From assembly GCF_023520895.1 (NCBI RefSeq), contig NZ_CP026029.1, positions 5,766,001 through 5,830,000 of the forward strand: 64,000 nucleotides of DNA, given 5' to 3'. Numbering within the stretch: the first letter of the stretch is position 1; each line of letters opens with the position of its first letter. Positions 8,380 to 16,072 of this stretch are shown piece after piece. Source of the stretch: Paenibacillus sp. PK3_47. Its GTDB lineage: Bacteria > Bacillota > Bacilli > Paenibacillales > Paenibacillaceae. The notes under the pieces are model-generated. The model had not been told where the DNA came from and ran no database searches. It saw only the letters and a program-made list of their open reading frames with translations. The position numbers and the translations under genes are program-made.

Positions 8380-9104
8380 AGCTTATTAAATACGATTTCA
8401 GGCGGAGCCGTGAACTGATTCTGGTCTTTTTTGCTATTGCAGTGCTGCTGCACATCGCCATATGGTTATCCAACAGCACGATGGGAGCCAACCTGATTTC
8501 GCTTCATGTTGTTACTTATGTTTTTCTTGGATTAGGTGTTATTTTTGTTTGTGCGAATACTTACAGCAACAACATCAGATTTTATCACAGGCGCCTGCTG
8601 CCGGTGCACGCGATTTATACGATACTGTCGCCTTTACTGCTATTCCTGCTGCTGCTTATTGCGATGGCTGCTGTTGCCCTGCTTCATCTGGGAATTTACA
8701 TTCTGATCTATTCAGCAGATTTCATCCCGGTCAATTTCTGGAGCGTGGTGCTGAACAACATGCCCAAACTGATATGGGCAGCCATTTTCTCGACAATTAT
8801 GGTACTGTTCTCACTTACTGTGGCAGGCTGCTTCCGGTTCAGAGGCAGGCTGTGGGTAGGGCTGGCTGTTTTTATTGTTCTGCAAAATATTCTGTCCTAT
8901 CTGGAATGGCTGCTCTTCGGCAATTACTTCGCCGGACTGGAGGACGCATTCAGGTTTGAGGTTGAAACCTCCTCTGCCGGTTCCGGCGGAATTGTGCTTT
9001 CGAACATCAGTACATCTTACTGGCCCGTTACATTCGAAATTGTTATAGCAGCAGCAATGTTCTATGTGATGACACGTCTGCTCGCAACCGCAATACAAGA
9101 TTAG
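8373..9104 (+). CDS. ABC-2 type membrane protein (second module)
   Basis: 243-aa protein with about six membrane segments (near residues 16-35, 47-66, 83-110, 128-155, 165-180, 215-235). It has no enzymatic motif. The position directly after, and overlapping, an ABC ATPase gene supports its role as the permease of the second module. It is the last gene of the operon; a G-U containing hairpin at 9132-9163 follows. Confidence 0.75.
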   Translation: MLKLIKYDFRRSRELILVFFAIAVLLHIAIWLSNSTMGANLISLHVVTYVFLGLGVIFVCANTYSNNIRFYHRRLLPVHAIYTILSPLLLFLLLLIAMAAVALLHLGIYILIYSADFIPVNFWSVVLNNMPKLIWAAIFSTIMVLFSLTVAGCFRFRGRLWVGLAVFIVLQNILSYLEWLLFGNYFAGLEDAFRFEVETSSAGSGGIVLSNISTSYWPVTFEIVIAAAMFYVMTRLLATAIQD

Positions 9105-9131
9105 CCCGCTAAAGGAAGTATTCCGGCGGAG

Positions 9132-9163
9132 AGAAGGGCAGGGTTACGATCCTGCTCTTCTTT
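9132..9163 (+). terminator. Probable weak terminator of the ABC operon
   Basis: AGAAGGGCAGG (9132-9142) pairs with CCTGCTCTTCT (9151-9161) through one G-U pair; only three T follow. Confidence 0.5.
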
Positions 9164-9171
9164 GCGTGTGT

Positions 9172-9203
9172 AATAAAAGAAGACCCCGAATGGAGGTCTT
9201 CCG
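9172..9203 (-). terminator. Terminator of the PilZ gene (minus strand)
   Basis: GAAGACC (9179-9185) pairs with GGTCTTC (9195-9201). Read on the minus strand the stem is followed by TTTTATT. Confidence 0.75.
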
Positions 9204-9220
9204 CTGTAACCGTTTGTTGT

Positions 9221-9598
9221 TCACTGTGCCCTGAGTGTATTTGTCCAGCTCTCCAGCTCACGCATCAGCAATTCTTCCTCGTCTTCCTGCAAATCCAGTC
9301 TTACTCCATACTGATACTGTCCAATACCGAACATCCAGCCCCAGCGCACACTTCCTTCGAATTGAAGCTTGTCTTCTGTCAGCTTGAAATGTATGATCAG
9401 CTTTGTATCGCCTGCCGTGAAGCGGAGGTTCAGGGGGGTGCGCACTTTGCAGCCCGAACGGCTGAGGTCCAGCAGCACACCTTCTGTAAGCTTTCCTGCT
9501 CCGGGACCGGAATTTCCGGCCGGAACTTCAAGCCAGCATTCGATCGGCTGGTTCATTACATATCTGAACGGTTCTTTTCTGTTGGAGTCATCCATCAT
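9221..9598 (-). CDS. PilZ domain protein
   Basis: 125-aa single-domain protein, likely a cyclic-di-GMP receptor. The second PilZ motif (D/N)xSxxG is intact as DLSRSG, followed by beta strands GVRLDLQ. The first motif RxxxR aligns with KEPFR, so the leading Arg is replaced by Lys. GGAGGTAA lies directly before the ATGATG start, so the second ATG (9595) is equally possible. A diguanylate cyclase gene lies 0.9 kb away on the other strand, which fits a local c-di-GMP theme but does not prove a link. Confidence 0.82.
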   Translation of the reverse strand: MMDDSNRKEPFRYVMNQPIECWLEVPAGNSGPGAGKLTEGVLLDLSRSGCKVRTPLNLRFTAGDTKLIIHFKLTEDKLQFEGSVRWGWMFGIGQYQYGVRLDLQEDEEELLMRELESWTNTLRAQ

Positions 9599-9771
9599 TT
9601 ACCTCCGCGAGTTTATTTGCTATTATATCGGAACGGCCAGACTTGAACAATCTCCTAAAGTGGTATTTTTTCAAAGAGTTCACCGGATTTAATCATACCA
9701 AATTGACAGGTTTTCTGCATGTTAAATATTAAGAGTTCAATTGAATTCTAGCCGGGAAGGGGCGTAACGCC

Positions 9772-10377
9772 ATGTATCAGTACGAAAATGAAAGCTTTGA
9801 GCACCATAATTTTGATTATGCCGCTTTGCGGGACGGGGAACTCAGCGGATGTACCTTCGAACGCTGCACATTCAGAGGCGCATCCATGGAGGAGATGACA
9901 ACTGAGGGCTGCCGTTTTGTGGACTGTGATTTCACAGGCGCGCTGCTTAATGCTTCGCTGCATAGAGGAGGGGCGTTTACCAATTGCAGATTTTCAGGTG
10001 CCAACCTGTTTGTGTCCAGATTCGAAGACTGCAAAATGGTCGGCTCCGATTTCTCCAATGCCGCGATGGACGGAATTACGTTGATCGGCGGAGACTGGTC
10101 ATATACTAATCTCAGACATGTGAATCTCGGCAAGCAGGATTTACGGAACATCCGGTTTGCAGAGGCGGATATGCTGGGCTGCAATCTGCAAAAAAGCGAT
10201 CTGCGCGGTGCCGACTTAAGCCGTGTGCAGCTGGCCCAGTGCAAGCTTGCGGGAGCAGACCTCCGGGAAGCCAAGCTGGAAGGGATAGATCTGAAGAGCC
10301 TTGATCTCAAAGGGGTAAGACTGGATGTGGAGCAAGCCGTACTGCTGGCCCGCTCGCTCGGGGCAAAGGTCGGCTGA
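9772..10377 (+). CDS. Pentapeptide repeat protein, Qnr-like
   Basis: 201-aa protein made almost entirely of A(D/N)LXX-type pentapeptide repeats (CTFERCTFRGA, VDCDFTGALLNA, ADMLGCNLQKSDLRGADLSR, CKLAGADLREAKLEG), expected to form a right-handed quadrilateral beta-helix. Length and the C-terminal tail (LDVEQAVLLARSLGAKV, an amphipathic dimerisation-like helix) resemble the Qnr/McbG group that mimic DNA and protect gyrase. Membership in that group is inferred; many pentapeptide proteins have no known role. It is a single gene, with GGAAGGGG 9 bases before the ATG. Confidence 0.85.
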   Translation: MYQYENESFEHHNFDYAALRDGELSGCTFERCTFRGASMEEMTTEGCRFVDCDFTGALLNASLHRGGAFTNCRFSGANLFVSRFEDCKMVGSDFSNAAMDGITLIGGDWSYTNLRHVNLGKQDLRNIRFAEADMLGCNLQKSDLRGADLSRVQLAQCKLAGADLREAKLEGIDLKSLDLKGVRLDVEQAVLLARSLGAKVG

Positions 10378-10503
10378 CTCCCGGAATCCTTAGAACAGCT
10401 CCAGCACGAATATTCCGGCGCAAATGTTGTCAGGCAGTTCTTATATTTTACGCGCTTCCAGCCGATAAATAATTATCGACTCTATTCGACAAGGAGAATG
10501 TTC

Positions 10504-12132
10504 ATGTCACTCCATCTTCGCACTTTTTTTTCAAGTGCATTTGCAGTAATTATAATTCTTTTAACTGCTCTGCTTATTTATGTAATAGGAGAACGGTCTA
10601 CCAAGTCTGTAGAGACCAGTATCGGGGGATCACTTGCCCAGGAGGCCTACCAGATGGCGGAGAAGCTGGACCACTTTATGTGGTCGCGTTCCGGAGAGGT
10701 GGAGGTGCTCAGCAAGCTTAACGCTTTTCAGGAGCCGCTTGACCGGCAGGAAGTGGACAGGCTGCTGAACCAGCTTAAGAGCAGCCTTCCTGTATTTACG
10801 TGGGTCGGGTACGTGGATCCCGCAGGAAATGTAATTTCGGCTACAGACGGCATCCTTGCAGGCACGAATATCAGCCAAAGACCCGTGTACCAGGAAGGCT
10901 ATAAGGGAATGTACATTGGGGATGTGCATGATGCGGTACTGCTGTCGCAGCTTCTGCCGAACCCGACCGGTGAGGCGCTGCAGTTCGTCGATGTAAGTGT
11001 TCCTGTACATAATGAACAGGGCCGGGTCAGCGGCATTCTGGCAGCCCATCTCAGCTGGGAATGGTCGCGGGAAGTGGAAAAGTCTATTCTGGAGCCTTTG
11101 AAGAAGCGTTTGGAAGACGTAGAGGTATTTGTGGTCAGCCAGAAGGATGATACGGTGCTGCTTGGTCCGGCGGCTTTGGTCGGAAAAAAGCTGTCGACAG
11201 ATATTCTGCAGAAAATACGTTCCGGGGAGAATTCCTGGATCGTCGAGGATGACGGCGGCAAAAATTATTTGACCGGATATGCTTATGGTGACGGTTATTT
11301 GAATTATCCAGGTTTGGGCTGGTCGGTGATTATCCGCCAGCCGGCCGAAGTAGCCTTTGCGCCGGTGCACCAGTTGGAACGATTCATCGTGCTGATCGGA
11401 ATGGCTGCTGCTGTGCTGTTCGGTATTATCGGCTGGTTTATGGCAGGCTGGGTGGCCCGGCCGCTGCATAACATTGCCAGAACAGCTGATCTTCTCAGCT
11501 CCGGGGCCAGTGCGGAGATTCCTACTTCCAACAGGATTAAGGACATTGCCATCTTGTCGGCATCCCTCCGCAATCTGGTCAGCAATCTGACCAAAACGGA
11601 GAACAAGCTGAGCTACATGTCGGATATGGCGCTCCGTGATGTGCTGACAGGCCTGCCGAACCGGGCTGCGCTTGATGACTTTCTGGCCCGGGCTGTGAAC
11701 AGGGCCAAGCAAAACCGGACTACACTGAGTTTTCTATATCTGGATTTGGACGGCTTCAAAAAAGTAAATGATGCCTACGGCCATCCGACTGGCGATGCCC
11801 TGCTGCAGAAGGTGGCGATCCGGCTGCGGGACTGTACCCGGGATAATGAGATTGTCGCCCGTCTCGGGGGAGATGAATTTGTGGTGATTCTGCATACATC
11901 AGCCAATAAACCTATGCAGGAAGCAGAGATTGTGGCAGCGCGGATCATCAGCAAAATCAATCTGCCGATTGCCATCGGGGGAGAGAACATCCATGTCGGC
12001 TGCAGCATTGGCGCAGCGGTGTGGACTGCTGATGGGCCGGACACGTTTGAGACGCTGCGTCTGGCTGACGAGGCGCTGTATATTTCCAAGCGGAGCGGCA
12101 AAAACCGGATCACGTTTGAAGCAGCAAGTTAA
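10504..12132 (+). CDS. Membrane diguanylate cyclase (Cache-HAMP-GGDEF)
   Basis: 542-aa sensor enzyme that would make cyclic-di-GMP from two GTP. Order: N-terminal membrane helix (residues 8-28), extracellular double-Cache-like sensor to about residue 275, second helix, HAMP (WVARPLHNIARTADLLSSG), and GGDEF domain (about 375-540) with an intact RLGGDEFVVIL active site and DLDGFKKVNDAYGH metal-binding stretch. The position of the inhibitory I-site RxxD reads RDNE, so product feedback may be weakened. The start at 10504 uses AAGGAG (10491-10496) at 7 bases; the ATG at 10498 is too close. Confidence 0.93.
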   Translation: MSLHLRTFFSSAFAVIIILLTALLIYVIGERSTKSVETSIGGSLAQEAYQMAEKLDHFMWSRSGEVEVLSKLNAFQEPLDRQEVDRLLNQLKSSLPVFTWVGYVDPAGNVISATDGILAGTNISQRPVYQEGYKGMYIGDVHDAVLLSQLLPNPTGEALQFVDVSVPVHNEQGRVSGILAAHLSWEWSREVEKSILEPLKKRLEDVEVFVVSQKDDTVLLGPAALVGKKLSTDILQKIRSGENSWIVEDDGGKNYLTGYAYGDGYLNYPGLGWSVIIRQPAEVAFAPVHQLERFIVLIGMAAAVLFGIIGWFMAGWVARPLHNIARTADLLSSGASAEIPTSNRIKDIAILSASLRNLVSNLTKTENKLSYMSDMALRDVLTGLPNRAALDDFLARAVNRAKQNRTTLSFLYLDLDGFKKVNDAYGHPTGDALLQKVAIRLRDCTRDNEIVARLGGDEFVVILHTSANKPMQEAEIVAARIISKINLPIAIGGENIHVGCSIGAAVWTADGPDTFETLRLADEALYISKRSGKNRITFEAAS

Positions 12133-12151
12133 TCTGCATATGACAAACAGC

Positions 12152-12208
12152 AATAACCTTTCTTTGCCCGGCGGCATTTCCGCTGCCGGTCTGAGGAAAG
12201 GTTATTTT
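12152..12208 (+). terminator. Terminator after diguanylate cyclase gene
   Basis: Long stem AATAACCTTTC (12152-12162) with GAAAGGTTATT, an inner GCCGG-rich stem, and a short TTTT end. Confidence 0.8.
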
Positions 12209-12254
12209 GGTTTGATGCTATAATCGGGAGTTGCTGGCGTGTTATCAGAAGGAG

Positions 12255-12386
12255 CTAGCGTAATCTCTTACGCGGATTGGACCACCATTTGATCCACAAA
12301 TTGTTGTCGTCATCGCGGAAAAATTTGATGCCAATCCACTTAAGGGGTGTCCATAACTCTTTGAAATAATAAGATGGCATAGTCAA
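12255..12386 (-). CDS. Small aromatic/basic protein, 43 aa, unknown
   Basis: Short ORF read directly from the sequence. It starts at TTG 12384-12386, with GGAGGG 5 bases upstream; an ATG two codons later gives 41 aa. The product contains MPSYYFKELWTPLKW, an acidic patch FFRDDDNN, then WIKWWSNPRKRLR, so it is rich in Trp, Phe and Lys/Arg. It has no clear membrane helix; an amphipathic membrane-surface peptide is possible. No family is recognised. The good ribosome site and the Trp-rich composition make it more likely real than chance. Confidence 0.5.
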   Translation of the reverse strand: MTMPSYYFKELWTPLKWIGIKFFRDDDNNLWIKWWSNPRKRLR

Positions 12387-12483
12387 TTAGACCCTCCAAT
12401 ATAGTAAATTATTACTATATAGTACGCCAGTTATAGGAAATTATCAATAGCTATCCTTCTTTTTACCTATAGTTGAATTTTGT

Positions 12484-13257
12484 CTATTTTGAGTACTTGC
12501 CGGCTTCGCGGTAGTAGACGGTTTGCTGAATGATCAGAATCAGGGCCAGTACGATCATAGGAACCGGTGTAAAGCCGAAAAAGAGCGAATACAAGGCGAA
12601 TAGAATCATACCAATCACCAGGCTCGCGCTGGTTGTCTTGAAGGCGGCATACGAGGAACGGAAGACAACCCACTGTTCTCCTTCATCCATTTTATCAAAC
12701 AGCTCACGCTCCGCCTTACCCTGACTTCCGAATCTGAGATCCATTTGCCGGTCGGGATACTGCTTGTTATAAAGAACAAAAGAGCGGTGCTGCAAAAATA
12801 CCGCCAGCAGCAGGAAGATGAGGCCGCCAATCATATTGAACAGCATGAATATCTCCTCGTCACCGCTTCTCGTACCGGGACTGAGCGCGTGGGCGAAGGA
12901 CAAAATCAGCCAGAGATAGCTGACAATCATGTTGTAGGTCACATTCTGCATCAGGCTGCTTAAGGTACGTTCCCGGGGACTCTCTATGCTGCCGTCATGG
13001 AAATGCTCCTGCTCTTCCGGCAATCCTTTTATTTTCTTGAATCCGTACATAGTAAGCAGCGTCAGCACTACCGAAATCAGGGCAAGAACCGCAAACAGCA
13101 GATCATAATCGTAAAATACGGAAGGCTTGAAATTCAGATCTGCAGGAACCGTCACACTTCCCGAAGCAAATATATAACCGATTGCCCCGCCTATGATCAT
13201 CCATACTATCAGTTTGATGGCACCGCGCGTCCTCGAAGCTTGTTTGGCTTTCTCCAT
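12484..13257 (-). CDS. DUF3169 family membrane protein
   Basis: 257-aa protein with about six membrane segments and a cytoplasmic loop (QMDLRFGSQGKAERELFDKMDEGEQWV) characteristic of DUF3169. Start at ATG 13257 is supported by GAGGAG about 10 bases upstream; the GTG at 13266 is too close. It sits directly after a small XRE-type regulator on the same strand (1-base gap). XRE plus DUF3169/DUF2178 membrane proteins commonly form two-gene units of unknown role. Confidence 0.82.
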   Translation of the reverse strand: MEKAKQASRTRGAIKLIVWMIIGGAIGYIFASGSVTVPADLNFKPSVFYDYDLLFAVLALISVVLTLLTMYGFKKIKGLPEEQEHFHDGSIESPRERTLSSLMQNVTYNMIVSYLWLILSFAHALSPGTRSGDEEIFMLFNMIGGLIFLLLAVFLQHRSFVLYNKQYPDRQMDLRFGSQGKAERELFDKMDEGEQWVVFRSSYAAFKTTSASLVIGMILFALYSLFFGFTPVPMIVLALILIIQQTVYYREAGKYSK

Positions 13258-13258
13258 C

Positions 13259-13474
13259 TTAATCACTCTCCTCGTTGTTAATCCAAAATATGGTTTCTAC
13301 TTCTGCCCCGAACACTCCGGCGATCTTAAGAGCCAATACGACTGAAGGGGAATAGTCCCCCCGTTCAATCAGTGCAATGGTCTGTCGGGAAGCGCCAATC
13401 CGTTCTGCCAGCTCCTGCTGGGATAGTCTGTCCCTTGCCCTGTATTCCCGTACACGGTTATTCAGTTCACCCAC
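13259..13474 (-). CDS. XRE family helix-turn-helix regulator
   Basis: 71-aa DNA-binding protein of the short Cro/CI type: MGELNNRVREYRARDRLSQQELAERIGASRQTIALIERGDYSPSVVLALKIA, all five helices, no extra domain. GTG start at 13474 chosen for the GGAGGT 8 bases upstream. The short C-terminus GAEVETIFW is typical of regulators paired with DUF3169 proteins. It likely controls its own two-gene operon; the AT-rich 130 bases upstream contain TTGACA- and TATAAT-like hexamers but no well-spaced pair. Confidence 0.9.
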   Translation of the reverse strand: MGELNNRVREYRARDRLSQQELAERIGASRQTIALIERGDYSPSVVLALKIAGVFGAEVETIFWINNEESD

Positions 13475-13660
13475 GAGTTTCCACCTCCACAAAGCAATTG
13501 TATAATATCATTGTCAAAATGTAAATTATAATATACAAAAAGACGATAATCATTTACATCTTAAGCTGTAAATAATCTAGCAATATTTCATTGTGATAGG
13601 GATGAGCACAAGCTTTTGCGCGGGAGAAGCATTTAATAAAAGAGAAAGGATGTGAAAGGA

Positions 13661-14455
13661 ATGAAGGATAGCGAATTTATCGCCAAAATCGCCCCTTATG
13701 CGGTAGAAGATATGCAGCGCAGCCGGATTGCCGCCTCGCTCACCATAGCCCAGGCTGCACTTGAGTCAGCATGGGGCAGCAGCGGCCTGACGGTAAAAGC
13801 CAATAATCTGTTTGGCATCAAGGGCAGCGGGCCTGCCGGAAGTGTCACTATGCAGACCACCGAATATGTTAGGGGCAAAGCGGTGCAGGTTCCGGCCGCC
13901 TTCCGCGCATATCATAACTGGGGACAATCCGTGGCTGACCACTCGGCGCTGATAACCGGCGGGGTGTCCTGGAACCGGGGCTTGTACAGCAGAGCCATCG
14001 GGACGGACGGGAGAACGGCTGCCAGGGAAATCGCAGCGGCAGGATATGCCACAGATCCGAATTATGCTGCAAAGCTGATCCGGATTATGGATGACTATAA
14101 TTTATACCAATATGACGAAATGAAGGAGGACGAAGAAATGTCCGCTGAAGATAAACAGAGGCTTCTGAGTCTTGAAAATGAACTGAAGGAAATGCGTACA
14201 CTTATATCCGGACTTTCAGTCAGCCGCGATACCCTGAAGACAGGGGTTCAGGAGCAGGGGCAGAGCATTAAAAATATTGCTGAACGGCTGGTCGATATCG
14301 AAGGCCGGGCAGAGATGAAAGTTCCTGCATGGGCAGAGCCTGCTGTAAATGCTGCAGTGGCGGCCGGGCTTCTGGATACACCGGACGGGGGGAGCTATGA
14401 TTTTTACCGTCTGATCACTGTACTCTACCGGGCAGGACTGCTGGTAACGGAGTAA
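13661..14455 (+). CDS. Phage-type peptidoglycan hydrolase (glucosaminidase, GH73)
   Basis: 264-aa endolysin-like enzyme. Residues 1-150 are a GH73 glucosaminidase domain: AQAALESAWGSSG carries the catalytic Glu; NNLFGIKGSG and FRAYHNWGQSVADHSALI are family blocks; YATDPNYAAKLIRIMDDYNLYQYD closes the domain. A heptad-like coiled coil follows (LLSLENELKEMRTLISGL), then a short C-terminal region PAWAEPAVNAAVAAGLLDTP resembling an SLH-like or cell-wall anchor helix. No signal peptide, as expected for an endolysin that needs the holin encoded 13 bases downstream. ATG 13661 preferred over GTG 13652. Confidence 0.87.
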   Translation: MKDSEFIAKIAPYAVEDMQRSRIAASLTIAQAALESAWGSSGLTVKANNLFGIKGSGPAGSVTMQTTEYVRGKAVQVPAAFRAYHNWGQSVADHSALITGGVSWNRGLYSRAIGTDGRTAAREIAAAGYATDPNYAAKLIRIMDDYNLYQYDEMKEDEEMSAEDKQRLLSLENELKEMRTLISGLSVSRDTLKTGVQEQGQSIKNIAERLVDIEGRAEMKVPAWAEPAVNAAVAAGLLDTPDGGSYDFYRLITVLYRAGLLVTE

Positions 14456-14468
14456 GGGGGAGAATGCT

Positions 14469-14747
14469 TTGTATAATGACGCACTGAACAGCGTGCTGGC
14501 CTTTGCATCGGTGCTTGCCGTTTTTGTATTGGCACTGGTCCAGCTGGTGAAGAATACGGTGAATCTCCCGCGTAACCTTATTCCGGCCATCGGGGTTGTT
14601 ATCGGGCTGCTCGTTGGCGCAGCGGCGTATCCTTTTACAGATATGAGTCTGGTACTCAGGCTGTGGGCCGGCGGTCTGGCCGGATTGTCGGCTACCGGGC
14701 TGTTCGAGCTGGCGTTCAGCAAAAGGGACGGTTCTACCAAAGAATGA
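14469..14747 (+). CDS. Holin-like membrane protein
   Basis: 92-aa protein with three hydrophobic helices (residues 8-28, 37-55, 65-83) and a charged C-terminus FSKRDGSTKE, the layout of small phage holins. TTG start at 14469 with AAGGGGGAG 6 bases upstream. It is directly behind the GH73 endolysin gene, so together they form a lysis-like cassette without other phage genes around. Confidence 0.75.
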   Translation: MYNDALNSVLAFASVLAVFVLALVQLVKNTVNLPRNLIPAIGVVIGLLVGAAAYPFTDMSLVLRLWAGGLAGLSATGLFELAFSKRDGSTKE

Positions 14748-14855
14748 TGTTATATAGGCTGGGATATAAAAAAGCTTAACGCAGGTATCCGGCCAGGCAG
14801 ACCAACAATGATCTTCATATATTGAGATATGCAAGACAGGAAGGAGGTGCTCTGG

Positions 14856-15278
14856 ATGGGGACTTTTCTGGATGCCAGAACTTCGCAGAATGCCAGTATT
14901 GCCAACTCCATTGCCATTCCGATTCTGGTCGCCAATACCCCGCAGTTATTCGGCCAGATTGGCCTGATCACTGAAGGGATTACGGCTAACCCGCGTGTAT
15001 TGCTCAAGGGGACGATATCTGTACAGCTTCCGCTCGCTCTTGTGGGGATAACTATAACAATTGTCAGAGGGACTTTACCAACCGATCCGGTGGTTTATTC
15101 CGCTACTTCCACGTTCAGCCTCAGTCTGCTGGCTCCGCAGGTTATTACATTCTCTGCAGCAGATTTCCTGCCGCCCGTTACTCCGCAGATTACTTACACT
15201 GCTTTTGTATCCTCTAATCTGCTCGGAACCGTCCGTGTCGGTCCGGAAAGCTTTGACGGAATTCTGGTTTCAGATTAA
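14856..15278 (+). CDS. Small beta-rich protein of unknown function
   Basis: 140-aa protein from ATG 14856 (AAGGAGGTG 7 bases upstream; the longer frame has no site). The sequence is rich in Val, Ile, Thr, Ser and Pro with alternating patterns (LKGTISVQLPLALVGITITIVRG; YSATSTFSLSLLAPQVITFSAADFLPP; FVSSNLLGTVRVGPESFDGI), so an all-beta fold resembling spore-surface or jelly-roll proteins is likely. No Cys, no signal peptide, no catalytic motif. It lies between the holin and a YjcZ-type peptide and ends in a very strong terminator. Family not recognised. Confidence 0.65.
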   Translation: MGTFLDARTSQNASIANSIAIPILVANTPQLFGQIGLITEGITANPRVLLKGTISVQLPLALVGITITIVRGTLPTDPVVYSATSTFSLSLLAPQVITFSAADFLPPVTPQITYTAFVSSNLLGTVRVGPESFDGILVSD

Positions 15279-15285
15279 TTCCTGG

Positions 15286-15335
15286 AAACACCTGCTGCCT
15301 GTCCTTCCCGGGGACGGACAGGCAGCAGGTGTTTG
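15286..15335 (+). terminator. Strong Rho-independent terminator
   Basis: A 19-bp perfect stem: AAACACCTGCTGCCTGTCC (15286-15304) and its complement ending at about 15334, followed by TTTGTT. Confidence 0.85.
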
Positions 15336-15454
15336 TTATAATTCGGTCCCGGATTTATTGTTCCCCGCCTAAAATTTTGGCCGTTTCGCCCAATCTGATA
15401 GGCCTTTCCATACATATGTTATGGTGTAGTCATCATTATGAAGGAGGTTATCTC

Positions 15455-15589
15455 ATGGGTGCAGATTGCGGATACGGAGGTAAAGTCGGCGGTGCTTATT
15501 GCGGACCTGTAGGTCCATGGACTTCTACAGGTGCAATTCTGGTTCTTTATATCCTGCTGGTCATTATTCTGAGTGCCTGTTTATTCTAG
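15455..15589 (+). CDS. YjcZ-like small glycine-rich sporulation protein
   Basis: 44-aa peptide from ATG 15455 with AAGGAGG 9 bases upstream. The N-terminal half is Gly/Cys/Tyr rich (MGADCGYGGKVGGAYCGPVG), and the C-terminal half is one hydrophobic helix (AILVLYILLVIILSACLF). This is the layout of the YjcZ/SscA group found in endospore formers, where members are expressed in sporulating cells. Usual members have more GGY and aromatic residues, so this is a divergent member. It is monocistronic, between two terminators. Confidence 0.72.
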   Translation: MGADCGYGGKVGGAYCGPVGPWTSTGAILVLYILLVIILSACLF

Positions 15590-15606
15590 GCCAATATTCA
15601 GCTGCC

Positions 15607-15645
15607 AGCGCGGCCCGGGCTAAGATGCCTGTGCCGCGCTTTTTA
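15607..15645 (+). terminator. Terminator after yjcZ-like gene
   Basis: AGCGCGGC (15607-15614) pairs with GCCGCGCT (15633-15640), followed by TTTTT. Confidence 0.85.
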
Positions 15646-15726
15646 CTTTTACAGCAGACTAGAATAATTTACATAAAGCACCAGATCCATTATAGTGGAA
15701 CCCAAGTAAGGGAAAGGGGGAGCTAT

Positions 15727-15999
15727 ATGGAGATTAGAAAACTGGGAGCAGACGAACATCCGCCAATGGATTTGTTGATTAGCGCAGATCCTTCACCGGA
15801 GAAGATCAAAGATTATTTGCATAGAGGCGCTTGTTACGTGGCGGTCAGCGGCGGGGAAACGGCCGGGGTATATGTGCTGCTGCCCACAAGACCGGATACG
15901 GTTGAACTCGTTAATGTTGCGGTGGGTGAGAAGTATCAGGGGAAGGGGCTGGGCAAGCAGATTGTTGGTGACGCTATCCATACTGGCAGGCAAGCCTAA
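15727..15999 (+). pseudogene. GNAT acetyltransferase, C-terminally truncated
   Basis: 90 codons from ATG 15727 (GAAAGGGGGAG upstream). The protein begins like a full GNAT enzyme (EIRKLGADEHPPMDLLISADPS, GVYVLLPTRPDTVELVNVAVGEKYQGKGLGKQIVGDAI), including the acetyl-CoA loop YQGKGLGKQ, but stops at HTGRQA. The second half, about 60 residues including beta strands 5-7, is absent and is not found in the 70 bases before the next gene. A deletion joined the stump to the hydrolase upstream region. It is probably inactive. Confidence 0.75.
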
Positions 16000-16072
16000 G
16001 CGAAATGAATGTAACCTTTTACCAGTTAAAACGTATGAAGGGGAGATATGATCTCGGAGAGGAGTTTTGAAC

